DNA from: Liolophura sinensis
Taxonomy: Eukaryota > Mollusca > Polyplacophora > Chitonida > Chitonidae
DNA length: 64,000 bases
Assembly (NCBI RefSeq): GCF_032854445.1
Contig: NC_088307.1
Location: 21,900,017 to 21,964,016 of the forward strand
Direction of reading: 5' to 3'
Shown here: positions 47,216 through 57,260 of the stretch, piece after piece
How positions within the stretch are numbered: the stretch's first letter is position 1
Layout: the number at the start of each line of letters is the position of its first letter
Notes under the pieces: generated by a model
The model's database searches: none
What the model saw: the letters and a program-made list of their open reading frames with translations, nothing else
What the model was told of the DNA's origin: nothing
Position numbers and translations under genes: made by a program

Positions 47216-48117
47216 GGCAGACATGTACCTGGTCCTCACTTTAATTATGTCTTGCAATCCCCACCTAATCAACAGCGGTGCTAATCCATCCCCTAGCAAC
47301 ACGTTTGAATGTTGGTGAGGGCCCTGCTGTATGTTTGACCCCTGACGTAGTACCAAGGGGTTGTTACGTCAACGTTATCCACGTTCTAAGCCGCATGAAG
47401 AGATTCGACAACAAAAGCAGGTGCACGGGATTTTTGAGAGATGCAAAACACAAACGGTGCCACGATGCATAGAGAATGTGTTGGCCAAATATTCTGGCTA
47501 AATATGCCAAAAATTTTCACCTGTATCTATTTATATTTCGCTAGAACGTTTCAAAACCGATTTTTGCTCACAATGTCTTTCTTCTTTTTTGGCTCTTTGA
47601 CCTAGATACATAATAAGAGCTGCAACAGGTTCGCTTTGAGATTTACCAAAGTGGTGATGGTTACATGAATTACATCAGGCATTTGTATGTCTACGAGTTT
47701 TGGGCAGAAGAATTTAAAATTATCTCAAGAAATGTACATGATCTTCCACTTCTGTAGCTTTAAAAGGAAACACCTCACCTGATTTTGCCTACTGTTTGTA
47801 TTTTCCTAAAACGTTTAAGATTTGCGATAAAATTTGCGATTAATGTGCTGAATTAAATATTTACACCCCAATTATATACTCTGTGACATCAGACAATCCA
47901 ACTTGTGTACAGTGAATCGGAAATATTTTTAATAGCTTTGATGAAGGCATAGCTATTATTTTAATCTACACACTCGGCTGTGCACTATTGTAAAACTTCG
48001 CGATGTTATAAGGCTAAACAGTTCTACAGTACACAAACTCTCACCAGAGCGATTAAAGAGACTAAATGATGATTGCTTATCCATTTTCTGTCCACATGAA
48101 TAATAATTGCATTGAGT

Positions 48118-48235
48118 GTGAGGTAAACTAACAAGAGGCCGTATTTCACCCGTTGCATGTGATCATTTGTCAGCTATCAAACGGTCGTCGCTGCTCTTGT
48201 TCTACTCTTTATGCTGTACGTCTTTAATTATATCA
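48118..48235 (-). repeat. Family X fragment
   Basis: 'gaggtaaactaacaagaggc', 'gtatttcacccgttgcatgt', 'gtcgctgctcttgttctact'. Confidence 0.78.
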
Positions 48236-48974
48236 TCTGCGTTGGAAGAGGCCAACAGAAACAGGTCTGACACACCAAGGTGTGAGTGTTATTTGAGTCG
48301 GACGACAGTTCATCAAGCCGATATCATACATGACTAAATCTTTTGAGACGACTTTACTACACCCGGCTGTTATCGATGTATTTGCCCACACGGATAACTT
48401 CATAGTGAATCTACCCATACGCATTTAACAAAACTTTGCTGTAAATGTGGCGTAAATAAACCCCAGCTCGTGCTGAGCGTAAGTTATGTTTCTCGCACAA
48501 AGGAGTTCGTTATACCATGCACGAGTGAAGTATTCCATTCGGTGTGAGTAAGCAGTCGAGGGCGTTCGTCTTATTCGTTACAGTCCGCCTCAAAGGTGGG
48601 AAGACAAATACAGAGATGTTTTACAACTGACTAATATTCCACAGGAATAACGCACGACCTGGACAATGTTTCCATGAAGCAACTGAGGGCAAAGTTGATT
48701 GTAACCTCAACGTCAACATACGTCTGTAACAGATATAGCCTTATGCTACTTCTCTTTCGTGGAACAAGGCGAGTGCAATGTCAGGTGTCAACCGATATAC
48801 TTCTTCATCGGCAAGCCAACTTTTGCAAAGAATGAATATCTGTATATGTAGCCTGTAACCCTTTCCCTTTCCCTCCGACAATTCAGCAGGGAAACAGAAA
48901 GGAAAGTTCACACAAACGGCATACGCCATGTACAATGTAAAGAAACGGGAACAGTTTGGCCTTTCAGAATAAAA

Positions 48975-49085
48975 TCCTAGCTGAGGTAAACAGACAAGAG
49001 TCTGTATTTCACTGGATAACAATAACACTAGTACTGTCGTTGTTGCTCTGGTTTTATTGTCTATGCTGTAAGTCTTTTGTGTTTT
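48975..49085 (-). repeat. Family X fragment
   Basis: 'gaggtaaacagacaagagtc', 'tgtatttcactgga', 'ttgctctggttttattgtct'. A 158-codon minus frame overlapping it (48741-49217) is not a gene. Confidence 0.75.
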
Positions 49086-49570
49086 TGCAGTACACCAGTG
49101 TATCATTGATGATAAATGACCAATTAAGAATGGCTCGCTCACTCTAGCTAAGCTTTGGATAATTACTCCCACATTGCCAAACAGCATGAAGTCAGAAAAT
49201 TTGTTTATGCACACCAAATAAAAAGATGCACGGATATATGCATCTAATATGTCGGTTACAACAAATTAAGTCGATTAACATGCAAGTTTTAGATCTGAAA
49301 GAGCGAAATGACACATGTATTCGCCACAATGGTTATCTCTGTAAAACAAAAATGACACAAAATGCTGCTAATTATCCAAATGAAGCCGATTTCAATGCAA
49401 ACCCATTCATGGACAGGCCATGGATATGGCGGTTATAAAGATACGAACGAGAAAGATGGACAAACAGATGGGCAGACAAACAGACCGCGCCATAATAAGA
49501 CTCCTTAGCCCTAGGGGACTGAGGGTAAAAAGGAAAAAAGAGAGGAATTCTGGAAGTAAAGTTGACAAAC

Positions 49571-49742
49571 CTCTTGTCTCTCCCCATCCACTGATCCAAC
49601 AGTTCCAGTCCTCGCCCAGTTCAAATTCCCTGTCAGGCAAGCACGCGTGTCTGACGAACCGTCCGGTGACATCAACAGGCTCGTCCAACTGCAGAAGCGC
49701 TATGTCGTTAGGGAAATTACTGGCCCTCATATACCCAGGATG
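49571..49742 (-). CDS. S1 serine protease, exon 3 of 5 (catalytic Asp)
   Basis: The exon encodes 57 residues. HPGYM opens it, NDIALLQL carries catalytic Asp102, RHACLP carries Cys122 (partner of the propeptide Cys), and NCWISGWGE carries Cys136 and the conserved SGWG turn. The acceptor is cttttttccag|CAT and the donor AGAG|GTTTGT; the exon runs from phase 0 to phase 1. The phase-1 G is completed by GG at the start of exon 4. Introns on its two sides are about 4.8 kb (to exon 2) and 10.8 kb (to exon 4). Confidence 0.92.
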
Positions 49743-49944
49743 CTGGAAAAAAGAAAGGAACAAAACGATTTCAACACCAACTTGACAAAATACATATAAA
49801 AAGATCATAATGAACAACGAAGAACCCGTACACACAACCCTCGTGTACACACACCCAGACAGAACGTCATTTCAATATTATCAATATCATATCGGTTATA
49901 TCACGACCAGACTTCACCGGAGCAACACGGTACAAGCATCGTCA

Positions 49945-50115
49945 TAATTACGGGTGTCACACCAAACACTTTTAACAGTGATACTTGTCGCTACCTCGCT
50001 TGGCGTTCAGCGCTGAGAGGTTAGAGCAAAGAAAAAGGGCTGCTTTGCCTAGTGTCATTGCAGTGTGACTGTGTGAGGTGCCATGTCTGGTGTCATCTTC
50101 ATGATTCTTCATGAA
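49945..50115 (+). mobile_element. SINE-B copy, partial
   Basis: 'cctcgcttggcgttcagcgc', 'gaggttagagcaaagaaaaa', 'gaggtgccatgtctggtg'. Confidence 0.8.
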
Positions 50116-50514
50116 GCATACATCTTGTACGTATGCAAGGGGCTGCCTCGCAGAAGAATCATGTCCAAGACACCAAATAATGCTGATCCCTCCCAGGCCA
50201 GAAGTTAGGCTATCCCAAATCCTTTGGTAAGATGTTTGAACCGATTACAAGTAAGTTCCAGTTTTAGAAGGCGTTTACAGAGCACAAATGGGGTGGGTTA
50301 TACATTTCTCACGAAAGTAGTTAGTGAGGCTGTAGCCTTAGTTCAGTCGACAGTGGTGGATTTCGGGTTATGGGATCCGTTTTCAAATCCCAAGTTCAGA
50401 GTTCAATTCCATGTGTTACCCCAGATTCTTCAACCCTAGTTCTGTCGGATCAATGTCGTCATACACATCATAATGCTGATTTCGCAAATTGTACGAACGG
50501 ATACATATGAGGGG

Positions 50515-50712
50515 TTATTGATTTATTTGATTGGTGTTTTACGCTCAAAAAAATCGTGTGCCGAAGAATATTTTTCTTACACGACGGTTATAAGCAGGTT
50601 GCTGGCAAACCTCCAATCGTACGACCTGGACTTCAACAACGATCGCATTGGAGAGAGTCTACTGATCTATTGTGCTGCGCTAGCACGCTAACGACTAAGC
50701 CAACGAGGGCCC
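50515..50712 (-). mobile_element. SINE-A copy, diverged
   Basis: 'ttatttgattggtgttttac', 'gaagaatatttttcttacac', head 'cacgctaacgactaagccaa'. Confidence 0.85.
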
Positions 50713-51499
50713 CCTATACATGATGAAATGTTACAGGAAAGAAACGGTCACCCTTCCGATAGTCATTTGTGAAAACGGTATCAGTCGTACCACTATCGTC
50801 ACTCTATCTGCCAGAAAACGTTTTTTTTTTTTCGGGAAACTTTTTCCATTGAGTGCGAAGAAAATCTTGCTATGTTTGATGAACATGACAATGATTTCGA
50901 AACATTGCTTGTCAAATGATTGCCTTTCTTCTTACTGCCGTCGCAAGTGGATTTTCTGACGAATTTCAGATAAGTGTTAAAACACTGAGTGGCACGTACG
51001 ATACATAGCGGAAGTTCAACATCTGGTCTCATGTCAGCCACTCTCCTTGCTATATCCAGACAGTTAAGAGACATCCTGTTTCAATCCCTTATATAGCCGA
51101 TATAATTGTAAAGACTCTTTTGAAACAAAACTGAGTTATAACAGTCATATATACACTTTCAAAAGAGAAATGCATATGGATGGCACATGGTGATGACACA
51201 AGATGCCGAAACTGACCTTTTTGTAGCTTGACTGAAAATGACAACGTATTAATTAGTTATCGTATTTTGGATTAAAGCAGATTTATCATGTCAAGCTTCG
51301 TGCGGTCTTTTAGCACCCTATATAAGAAACTGTAAATGACATCTGTTACCTACAAACATTTATCTTAATGTATTGCCCCGCCGTGTATATTTATCATACA
51401 TTAGGATTGTCATACTAAAAATATTATATTAGGTAGGACTTCGAATCCTCTCAATATACCAAATCTTGTGGTGTTACGGTAACGGTAACTATTTGTGTC

Positions 51500-51576
51500 C
51501 CATACAGTAAAAGACCTAATTGGCAAATGGTTACACCTAGCTAGTGAAATACAGCCTCTTGTCAATATATCTCAGT
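51500..51576 (+). repeat. Family X fragment
   Basis: 'ggcaaatggttacacctagc' and 'acagcctcttgtcaatatat', cut by the following SINE-A. Confidence 0.7.
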
Positions 51577-51719
51577 TATTTATTTATTTATTCATTTATT
51601 TATTTTATTGGTGTTTTACGCCTTACTCAAGAATATTTCACTTATACGGTCAGCATTATGGTGGGAGACAACCGGGCAGAGCCCAGGAGAATTTCACAAC
51701 CATTCGCAGGTTGCCTCAG
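51577..51719 (-). mobile_element. SINE-A copy, 5'-truncated
   Basis: (ATTT)n tail, 'gtgttttacgccttactcaa', 'ggtcagcattatggtgggag', ends at 'cattcgcaggttgc'. Flanked by ctcagt on both sides. Confidence 0.88.
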
Positions 51720-51739
51720 TCAGGGAATAAGAAACTGAA

Positions 51740-51872
51740 TGTTGCTATCGGAAAATTTACATGAACAGTCAGAATAAAACTCTAACTGATGTAAACAGAC
51801 CGGTTACGTGTGACAATTGGCCAACTTTCACAGTGTCCTTGCTGCTCTGGTTTTACGCTCTATTCTGTAGTC
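51740..51872 (-). repeat. Family X copy
   Basis: 'gaacagtcagaataaaactc', 'taactgatgtaaacagaccg', 'ttgctgctctggttttacgc'. It faces the plus-strand fragment at 51500 with the SINE between them. Confidence 0.78.
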
Positions 51873-51989
51873 TGTCCTGATGGTTATACGTTATCCTTAC
51901 ATTATCGAATCTATAATGATCTTGTTGGCCAATTCGTTTTCTGGATACTCACTGAAGACGCTCAACCCAATGATAAATGTTTCATTTGT

Positions 51990-52235
51990 TCAATCTAGAC
52001 GTGAAAACGGACATTAGTATACTAGTGGTCCACCAGAATGGACGCTCCAGGACAATAACCGCAGGACTAGTTCCCAAAACAATTCTCAAAACTTAAAACC
52101 AAAGAGCTAAAAGGATAAATGAAGAACGAAATTACGATAGATTTATAAAGGAAGAAGCAGTTTATCAATGGTGTTGGAAAGACGCAGTGAATGGAAGTTT
52201 ATAAAACTTAAAGAAAAAATACATCAATACAGTTA
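51990..52235 (+). repeat. Family Y copy, joined to family X
   Basis: 'ccaccagaatggacgctcca', 'ggactagttcccaaaacaat', 'gcagtttatcaatggtgttg'; runs directly into the family X copy at 52240. Confidence 0.65.
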
Positions 52236-52239
52236 GAGA

Positions 52240-52495
52240 CGTACACCATAGAGAGTAAAACCAGAGCAACGACGACAGTGTGATAGCTGACAAATGGTCA
52301 CACGTAAACAGTGAAATACGGCCTCTTGTCAATTTACTCCAGCTAGGCTTTTATTCTAACCGTTCACGTAAAGGCTTAAAAAGTAGAAATTACACGCCCC
52401 CTTTGCATCATGGCTTATACGAAATTAGGTAAGAAAAATACGCAATGGCGTTAATTGCAATATATTAGACGTCACTGGTCTACTATGCCGTTATC
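52240..52495 (+). repeat. Family X copy, well preserved
   Basis: 'gagtaaaaccagagcaacga', 'gtgtgatagctgacaaatgg', 'tcacacgtaaacagtgaaat' and 'ttagacgtcactggtctact'. Confidence 0.85.
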
Positions 52496-52543
52496 GGGTA
52501 TAATGGTAATAGTATTAGTATCTGTACCGAAATCACCGTTGTT

Positions 52544-52546
<3 letters not shown>

Positions 52547-52630
<84 letters not shown>
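52547..52630. repeat. (AT)n microsatellite
   Basis: About 40 AT units immediately downstream of family X, inside protease intron 2. Confidence 0.97.
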
Positions 52631-52631
<1 letters not shown>

Positions 52632-52639
52632 TTGGATAA

Positions 52640-53780
52640 AAATCTTCGTTCAGCCGGAAAAAGGTACAGTACATCACTCATAATAATGCCAAACAATGGT
52701 TTCCCATTAAAATCTATTTATTGAAAGACAAATTATTGATTTTATTTATTATTATATATATGTAATTATTGATTATTGAGTTTATATGCGATTTACTACA
52801 AATTTCCCCAATAATTCACGAAACTATATCAAGTGTAATTTTGGCAACCTTGAAATCTACAAATATAACTTTATCTAAAATAACAATATTTGTAGGCAGT
52901 ACCATGGTATGAACTTCACACCCTTTGGTGATTGGTATCCAGCAAAATAAAGTATTCAATAAATCCATGAATTCTACCTCGGGTTCAAGGTCTCTGTATC
53001 AAATGTCCAGTGTAATGAATTCAACAAGCGTGATTTCGTTGTCAGTTATTCCCAGCATCAAACATCGTCGAGCGTGGACACAATTTCTGTCATATCTTCT
53101 ACAGTATCGGGTCATTCTTAATTGTTCTCTCATGTGTGCTCAGTGGATATACGCAAGTGTCTTCAAATTCGACGATGATGCTAAATATTTGAAAAGCCAG
53201 TTAATGGCACGAGAAGTGTACATATTTGCCTATTCGTTTGACCAGCCGATCAGATACAGTCCGCGTATCCTTGGACGATAGGCACCACTCAGCACTACAA
53301 ACCTAGATCATGCTTCAAGTCCGAAATTCCGATCTGTTTTATGGTTCCCAAATTTCAGACGACCCGGTTTTTTTGTCATATCAAGATTAACTCGGGCCAT
53401 TTCCACGATGGTATGTTTGTTGTCTTTTGTTAACTTAAGCGAGAGTCAGGCCTGTAATTTTGGTTACTTAATCGATCTCGTCCGTTGTACGTTCAACCCA
53501 TAATGAAAAAAGTAAAACAATTCCAAGATTACCATATATTTGTTGTATGTTGTTTTTAGGAAGTTTTGTTTCAAGAAACACGCTTGTAACAAAAAGTACC
53601 ACTCCCAAACATGTACGTACAAATATACTGCTAATTAGTTTCATTGATTGGTTGACTGATTGACTGGTTCTTCGGAATATTTAGATTTCCAGGATTGCAC
53701 CAGCTTTTGTCAGCTATTTGAAGAATTTTTTCACTCGTAACGCACATATTTTCATTCCCTATATCTGTATGTATGCTTTA
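52640..53780. other. Intronic stretch without recognised feature
   Basis: A 118-codon plus frame (52925-53281) has no recognisable domain and lies antisense to the protease gene. Nothing else supported. Confidence 0.45.
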
Positions 53781-53784
53781 GAGA

Positions 53785-54045
53785 TGTTCAGTTATACGAC
53801 GACGAGAAGTCATCAGATGTGACAGAGCGAGTCCATAACGTCAAAGCGCTGCTGTCGCTGAAATATCATACTGACACCAAGCCAACCAGTTTTATTTCCC
53901 TTGTTCTAACTTCTCAGTACTTAGCACCAAGCATGTCAGCAGTAAGTACCATTTTTAAAGTCTTTGGTATGACCCGACCCGGGTTTGCTCCCGGAATCTC
54001 CCGACTTCAAGGTGGATGCTTTAACCGTTAGGCTATCCAAGCGAT
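53785..54045 (-). mobile_element. SINE-B copy
   Basis: 'catactgacaccaagccaac', 'cttagcaccaagcatgtcag', 'ttttaaagtctttggtatga' and tRNA-like head on the minus strand (A-box-like part near 54030, B-box-like part near 53990). Confidence 0.82.
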
Positions 54046-54239
54046 CTCTTTCCCTTAAGGAGCTGTATACGTATGGCGAATTGGTGAAAAACAAATGAAA
54101 ATATTATCGTTGTTACTGAATACATTTTCTAGACATTGCTAAACGTCACGTACTAAAACTGGCTGAGATGAATCTGGGTTTCGAACCAGCGACCTAAGCC
54201 TCAGGCACCTAATGTCAATATGACGGAATCGTAAACATG

Positions 54240-54480
54240 GCTGATTGGTGTACGAATATCTACTGTTAAGCTGAAGTCCAAGCCAGTAACCGCAATATCA
54301 ATGTTCAAATCACCATTTCACACAAACCACCAAAGGACGAGGATAGGTTCATATTAAATAGGAATATAAAGACCAAGCAGTCAACGGCTTTCAGTGACGA
54401 CGAATATACGCAAGAAATGCTCTCGGCGATTAAGTTTAAATTCGTAAGTCGCAAGCCAGATCCAAGCAAGAGAACAGCGT
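54240..54480 (+). repeat. Family Y copy, diverged
   Basis: 'cacaaaccaccaaaggacga', 'caacggctttcagtgacgac'. It ends about 20 bases short of protease exon 2. Confidence 0.55.
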
Positions 54481-54500
54481 TTAAGAACATGTGTACTTAC

Positions 54501-54606
54501 GCTGACAATTCGAGAGATTCGCCGGAATACTTCACGCCCGGAAGAGCTTGTCAGATCATCTTCTGATAGCACAACACGCCAATTTCTGGCATTGCCGTAA
54601 AATGGT
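54501..54606 (-). CDS. S1 serine protease, exon 2 of 5
   Basis: The exon is 106 nt: one base completes a Gly codon and 35 codons follow (PFYGNARNWRVVLSEDDL ... ISRIVS). It corresponds to the stretch between His57 and Asp102, where the family has a W-x-V-x-L strand and a variable loop. The acceptor is cattctcag|A and the donor AGC|GTAAGT. Phase 2 at the start matches exon 1 and phase 0 at the end matches exon 3, so the joined reading is VEG-PFYGN ... IVS-HPGYM with no break. The intron to exon 1 is 777 nt. Confidence 0.9.
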
Positions 54607-55021
54607 CTGAGAATGACAAACAAAATATTAATGTCGTAGTGATGACAGAAGTGACTTTTAAGGTGGTAGTCATTCTGAAAATCGCAGCAATGCCTGGAGT
54701 AAACAACATATCTGAACCAGGTACCTGGCCAAGCCCCCGACATAAAACAACAACTGATCCTGCGCGAGATGGATTTTTTGCTTTTAATTTACATGTCACA
54801 CTGGTTTTAATTTTCAGTTTCGAGCTTACAAACTCTAACAAATTCACATATATTCACTCCTTTCCATTTGGAGTGCTACCAGCGACAGACCTCTGATGTA
54901 CAATGCTACATACTGTAATACATACTCACTAAACCATCAATATATAAACAATTTACACACACCATTTCATAAAGTTACATTTCAAATACATGACAGTAGA
55001 ATATCAGCCTGTTTTTTTTCC

Positions 55022-55218
55022 AATACGCCCTATAACATTTAAGCTCATGCTGGCTTCCTGTCCGGTCATAAGTGGGAAGGTCTGCCTGCAACATGCGGAT
55101 GGTCGTGGGTTTCTCCCGGCTGTGCCCGGTTTCCTCCCACCATAATGCTGGCCGCCGTCGTATAAGTGAAATATTCTTGAGTACGGTGTAAAACGCCAAT
55201 AAAATAAATCAATAAATA
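55022..55218 (+). mobile_element. SINE-A copy, head missing
   Basis: 'agctcatgctggcttcctgt', 'catgcggatggtcgtgggtt', 'taatgctggccgccgtcgta', tail 'ccaataaaataaatcaataa'. Confidence 0.92.
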
Positions 55219-55383
55219 TAAGAGTTCAGCTGTTAAATTTATAGAATACCATGTTTTTCTGATGGATGGAAGAACAGATTTTGCAGAATACTATTCAGCT
55301 GAATACGATGTTAAATTTAACAGATTCGTTCTACAGTTTAACTATAATTCGTTATATCATTATAATCAAAACAACAGTCTTAC

Positions 55384-55558
55384 CCCTCCACGCAGTGTGC
55401 TGCCGTGAGCACCCACAGGGGGTCCACCAGAACCCCTCCACACCTATGCCAGGGGTCTGAGGCGGCTATGATCTGTAGAGACACCTGCCACGGCCACCTA
55501 CCCGGCCCTGAGGGGCGACCCCCGATTATCATCGTAGAAGCAACAACCCCACACTGAT
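55384..55558 (-). CDS. S1 serine protease, exon 1 of 5 seen (activation site and catalytic His)
   Basis: The exon encodes 57 residues: QCGVVASTM, then the mature N-terminus [16 protein letters not shown], the HRCGG cysteine (Cys42) and LTAAHC with catalytic His57 and Cys58. The free Cys of QCG is the propeptide partner of Cys122 in exon 3. On the minus strand the acceptor reads tgtttcag|AT and the donor GG|GTAAGA (phase 1 in, phase 2 out). The phase-2 end is completed exactly by exon 2. The residue before IIGG is Met, not the Arg or Lys usual in trypsin-activated zymogens. Secreted endopeptidase of the chymotrypsin fold. Confidence 0.93.
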
Positions 55559-55625
55559 CTGAAACACAGCAACGGGAGCACACAATTAATATCAACGTAA
55601 AATATTCATAACGTAAAATATTCAT
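55559..55625 (-). CDS. Candidate signal-peptide start of the protease, continuous with exon 1
   Basis: Reading straight through the acceptor, the frame stays open to an ATG at 55625. It gives 22 residues with a hydrophobic core (FTLILIV) and small or Cys residues before QCG, a plausible signal peptide. The same bases also contain a good 3' splice acceptor (tgctgtgtttcag), so the start could instead lie in an upstream exon. The ATG region is a short direct repeat (cataacgtaaaatatt twice). The two readings cannot be separated without transcript data. Confidence 0.4.
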
Positions 55626-55675
55626 AACAGGTTGGTAAAGGAGACGAAAACATAATTTTATAGCAATCCTCTGTA

Positions 55676-55893
55676 TTTATTTATTTATTTGAGCAGTGTT
55701 TTACGCCGCACGCAAGAAAAGTTCACTTGTACGGAGGTGGCCAGCATTATGGTTGGAGGAAACCGAGCTGTGCTCAGGGGAAACCCACGACCATCCACAA
55801 GTTACTGGAAGGCCTCTCCCCGTACGGCCGGAGAGGAAGCCAAGATGAACTCACAGCGAGCGCATTGGTGAGAGACTCCTGGATCATTGCGCG
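55676..55893 (-). mobile_element. SINE-A copy, just upstream of protease exon 1
   Basis: (ATTT)n tail, 'gtggccagcattatggttgg', 'ggccggagaggaagccaaga', 'gcattggtgagagactcctg'. It starts 50 bases upstream of the candidate start codon at 55625. Confidence 0.92.
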
Positions 55894-55944
55894 TAATCCT
55901 CCATAAATCATGGGGAAGTAGCCGTATGCACAGTCTACCGTTCA

Positions 55945-56145
55945 TCAGACTACCAAAATACCATGTGTCTTCCACCAATATGGTGTGCAAAACTGTAAAT
56001 CGCATGTGGGAAAGTTCGTCACCACCTTGCCAAAGGTCGGTGTTTAACGCCGCGAAATACGGTTTCCGCGGTCCATAAAACTGACTGCCATCGTACAGGT
56101 AAAAAATTTATTGAGTATGGCGATAGGCAAAACTCAAACGAAAAA
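55945..56145 (+). mobile_element. SINE-C-like repeat
   Basis: 'ttccaccaatatggtgtgc', 'catgtgggaaagttcgtcac', 'actgccatcgtacaggtaaa' and tail 'aaaaataaat'. Confidence 0.5.
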
Positions 56146-56589
56146 TAAATATCGTAAACCCCAACAAACGCAAAGTTTTATGGCCACGGTAGTTTCGGCT
56201 TGTGATCATTAGAACTCTCTCAAGTAATATTTAAAAATGAGTAAAAGTATTCTCAAAAAGCAGATGTGAACTATTGTGTTCATTTAGTTCTAGATGTAAA
56301 CAGATATCTGTACGACAGGTACACAATTTGGAACTCGTTTAAAGTACTTGTGCACAAAGATGTGATTTGTTACACTCATGTGTTTCTCTTTGTGTATTTT
56401 GTACACAATTTCTTTCACAGACCATACGAAACTAATTATTTTCTTTGCAACTGCTTGAATGTTTCAGCTAATAACTTGGGAATAAACTGCAAATTAATCT
56501 ATTGAGAGAGTGAATATCAACATGAAGTTTTATTTTATTTTTATAGATTTTGTCTTCGCTAGCTATTCCTTAGCTATTATCAGTTACGT

Positions 56590-56824
56590 TTATTTGATTT
56601 ATTTTCTTATTTATTTATTTGATTGGTGTTTTACGCCGAAGTCAAGAATATTTCACTTATACGACGGCGGCCAGCATTATGGTGGGAGGAAACCGGACAG
56701 AGCCCGGGTGAAACCCACGACCATCCGCAGGTTGCTGTCAGACCTTCCCACGTACGGCCGGAGAGGAAGCCAGCATGAGTTGGACTTGAACTCACAGCGA
56801 CCGCATTGGTGAGAGACTCCTGGA
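56590..56824 (-). mobile_element. SINE-A copy, 5'-truncated with target-site duplication
   Basis: Well-preserved body ('cggcggccagcattatggtg', 'cgtacggccggagaggaagc') ending at 'gagagactcctgg' without the head. atcagttacgt flanks it at 56579-56589 and 56825-56835. Confidence 0.94.
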
Positions 56825-56879
56825 ATCAGTTACGTGGAAAGTCACAGATGCAAATGTTTTGTAAATGTTTGATCCTTTG

Positions 56880-57260
56880 GCTAGGTTTAAAGAGTTGAAC
56901 ATAGGGGTCAAAACAGACATACCAAAACTGTCGTTCCGGGTCAATAATCGCAAAATCAATTCCCCCAATCCCCCCCCCCACCAAAAAAAAATTCAACACA
57001 AGCTCCTCAAAACTAAGAAGGTATTTAAAGTAAGACATTGGGACGGATTCGTGTAAAGAAATCCAGTCAACAGTTTTGAGTGATGATGGAAAGATGTTCG
57101 CGCATTAATTAAAGCATTATCCAAACCGTGAACCATTCTAGGTTATAAGTAGGCGATAAAATAAAGTATGCATTTCGGATGCACTTTGGTTGCAATTGTT
57201 CATGTATCCAACGTGGATGATCAATGAGATTGTAATAAAATACCTAACCGATCATTTTTC
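56880..57260 (+). repeat. Family Y copy
   Basis: 'gtcgttccgggtcaataatc', 'cagttttgagtgatgatgga', then 'ggttgcaattgttcatgta' and 'ccaacgtggatg', the latter also found near 46490. Confidence 0.6.

Noticed and set aside
48741-49217. 158-codon minus-strand frame, the longest in the window
   Set aside because: It crosses a family X fragment and shows no protein-family features.
49420-49785. 121-codon plus-strand frame
   Set aside because: Antisense shadow of protease exon 3.
52925-53281. 118-codon plus-strand frame
   Set aside because: Antisense within a protease intron, no recognisable domain.
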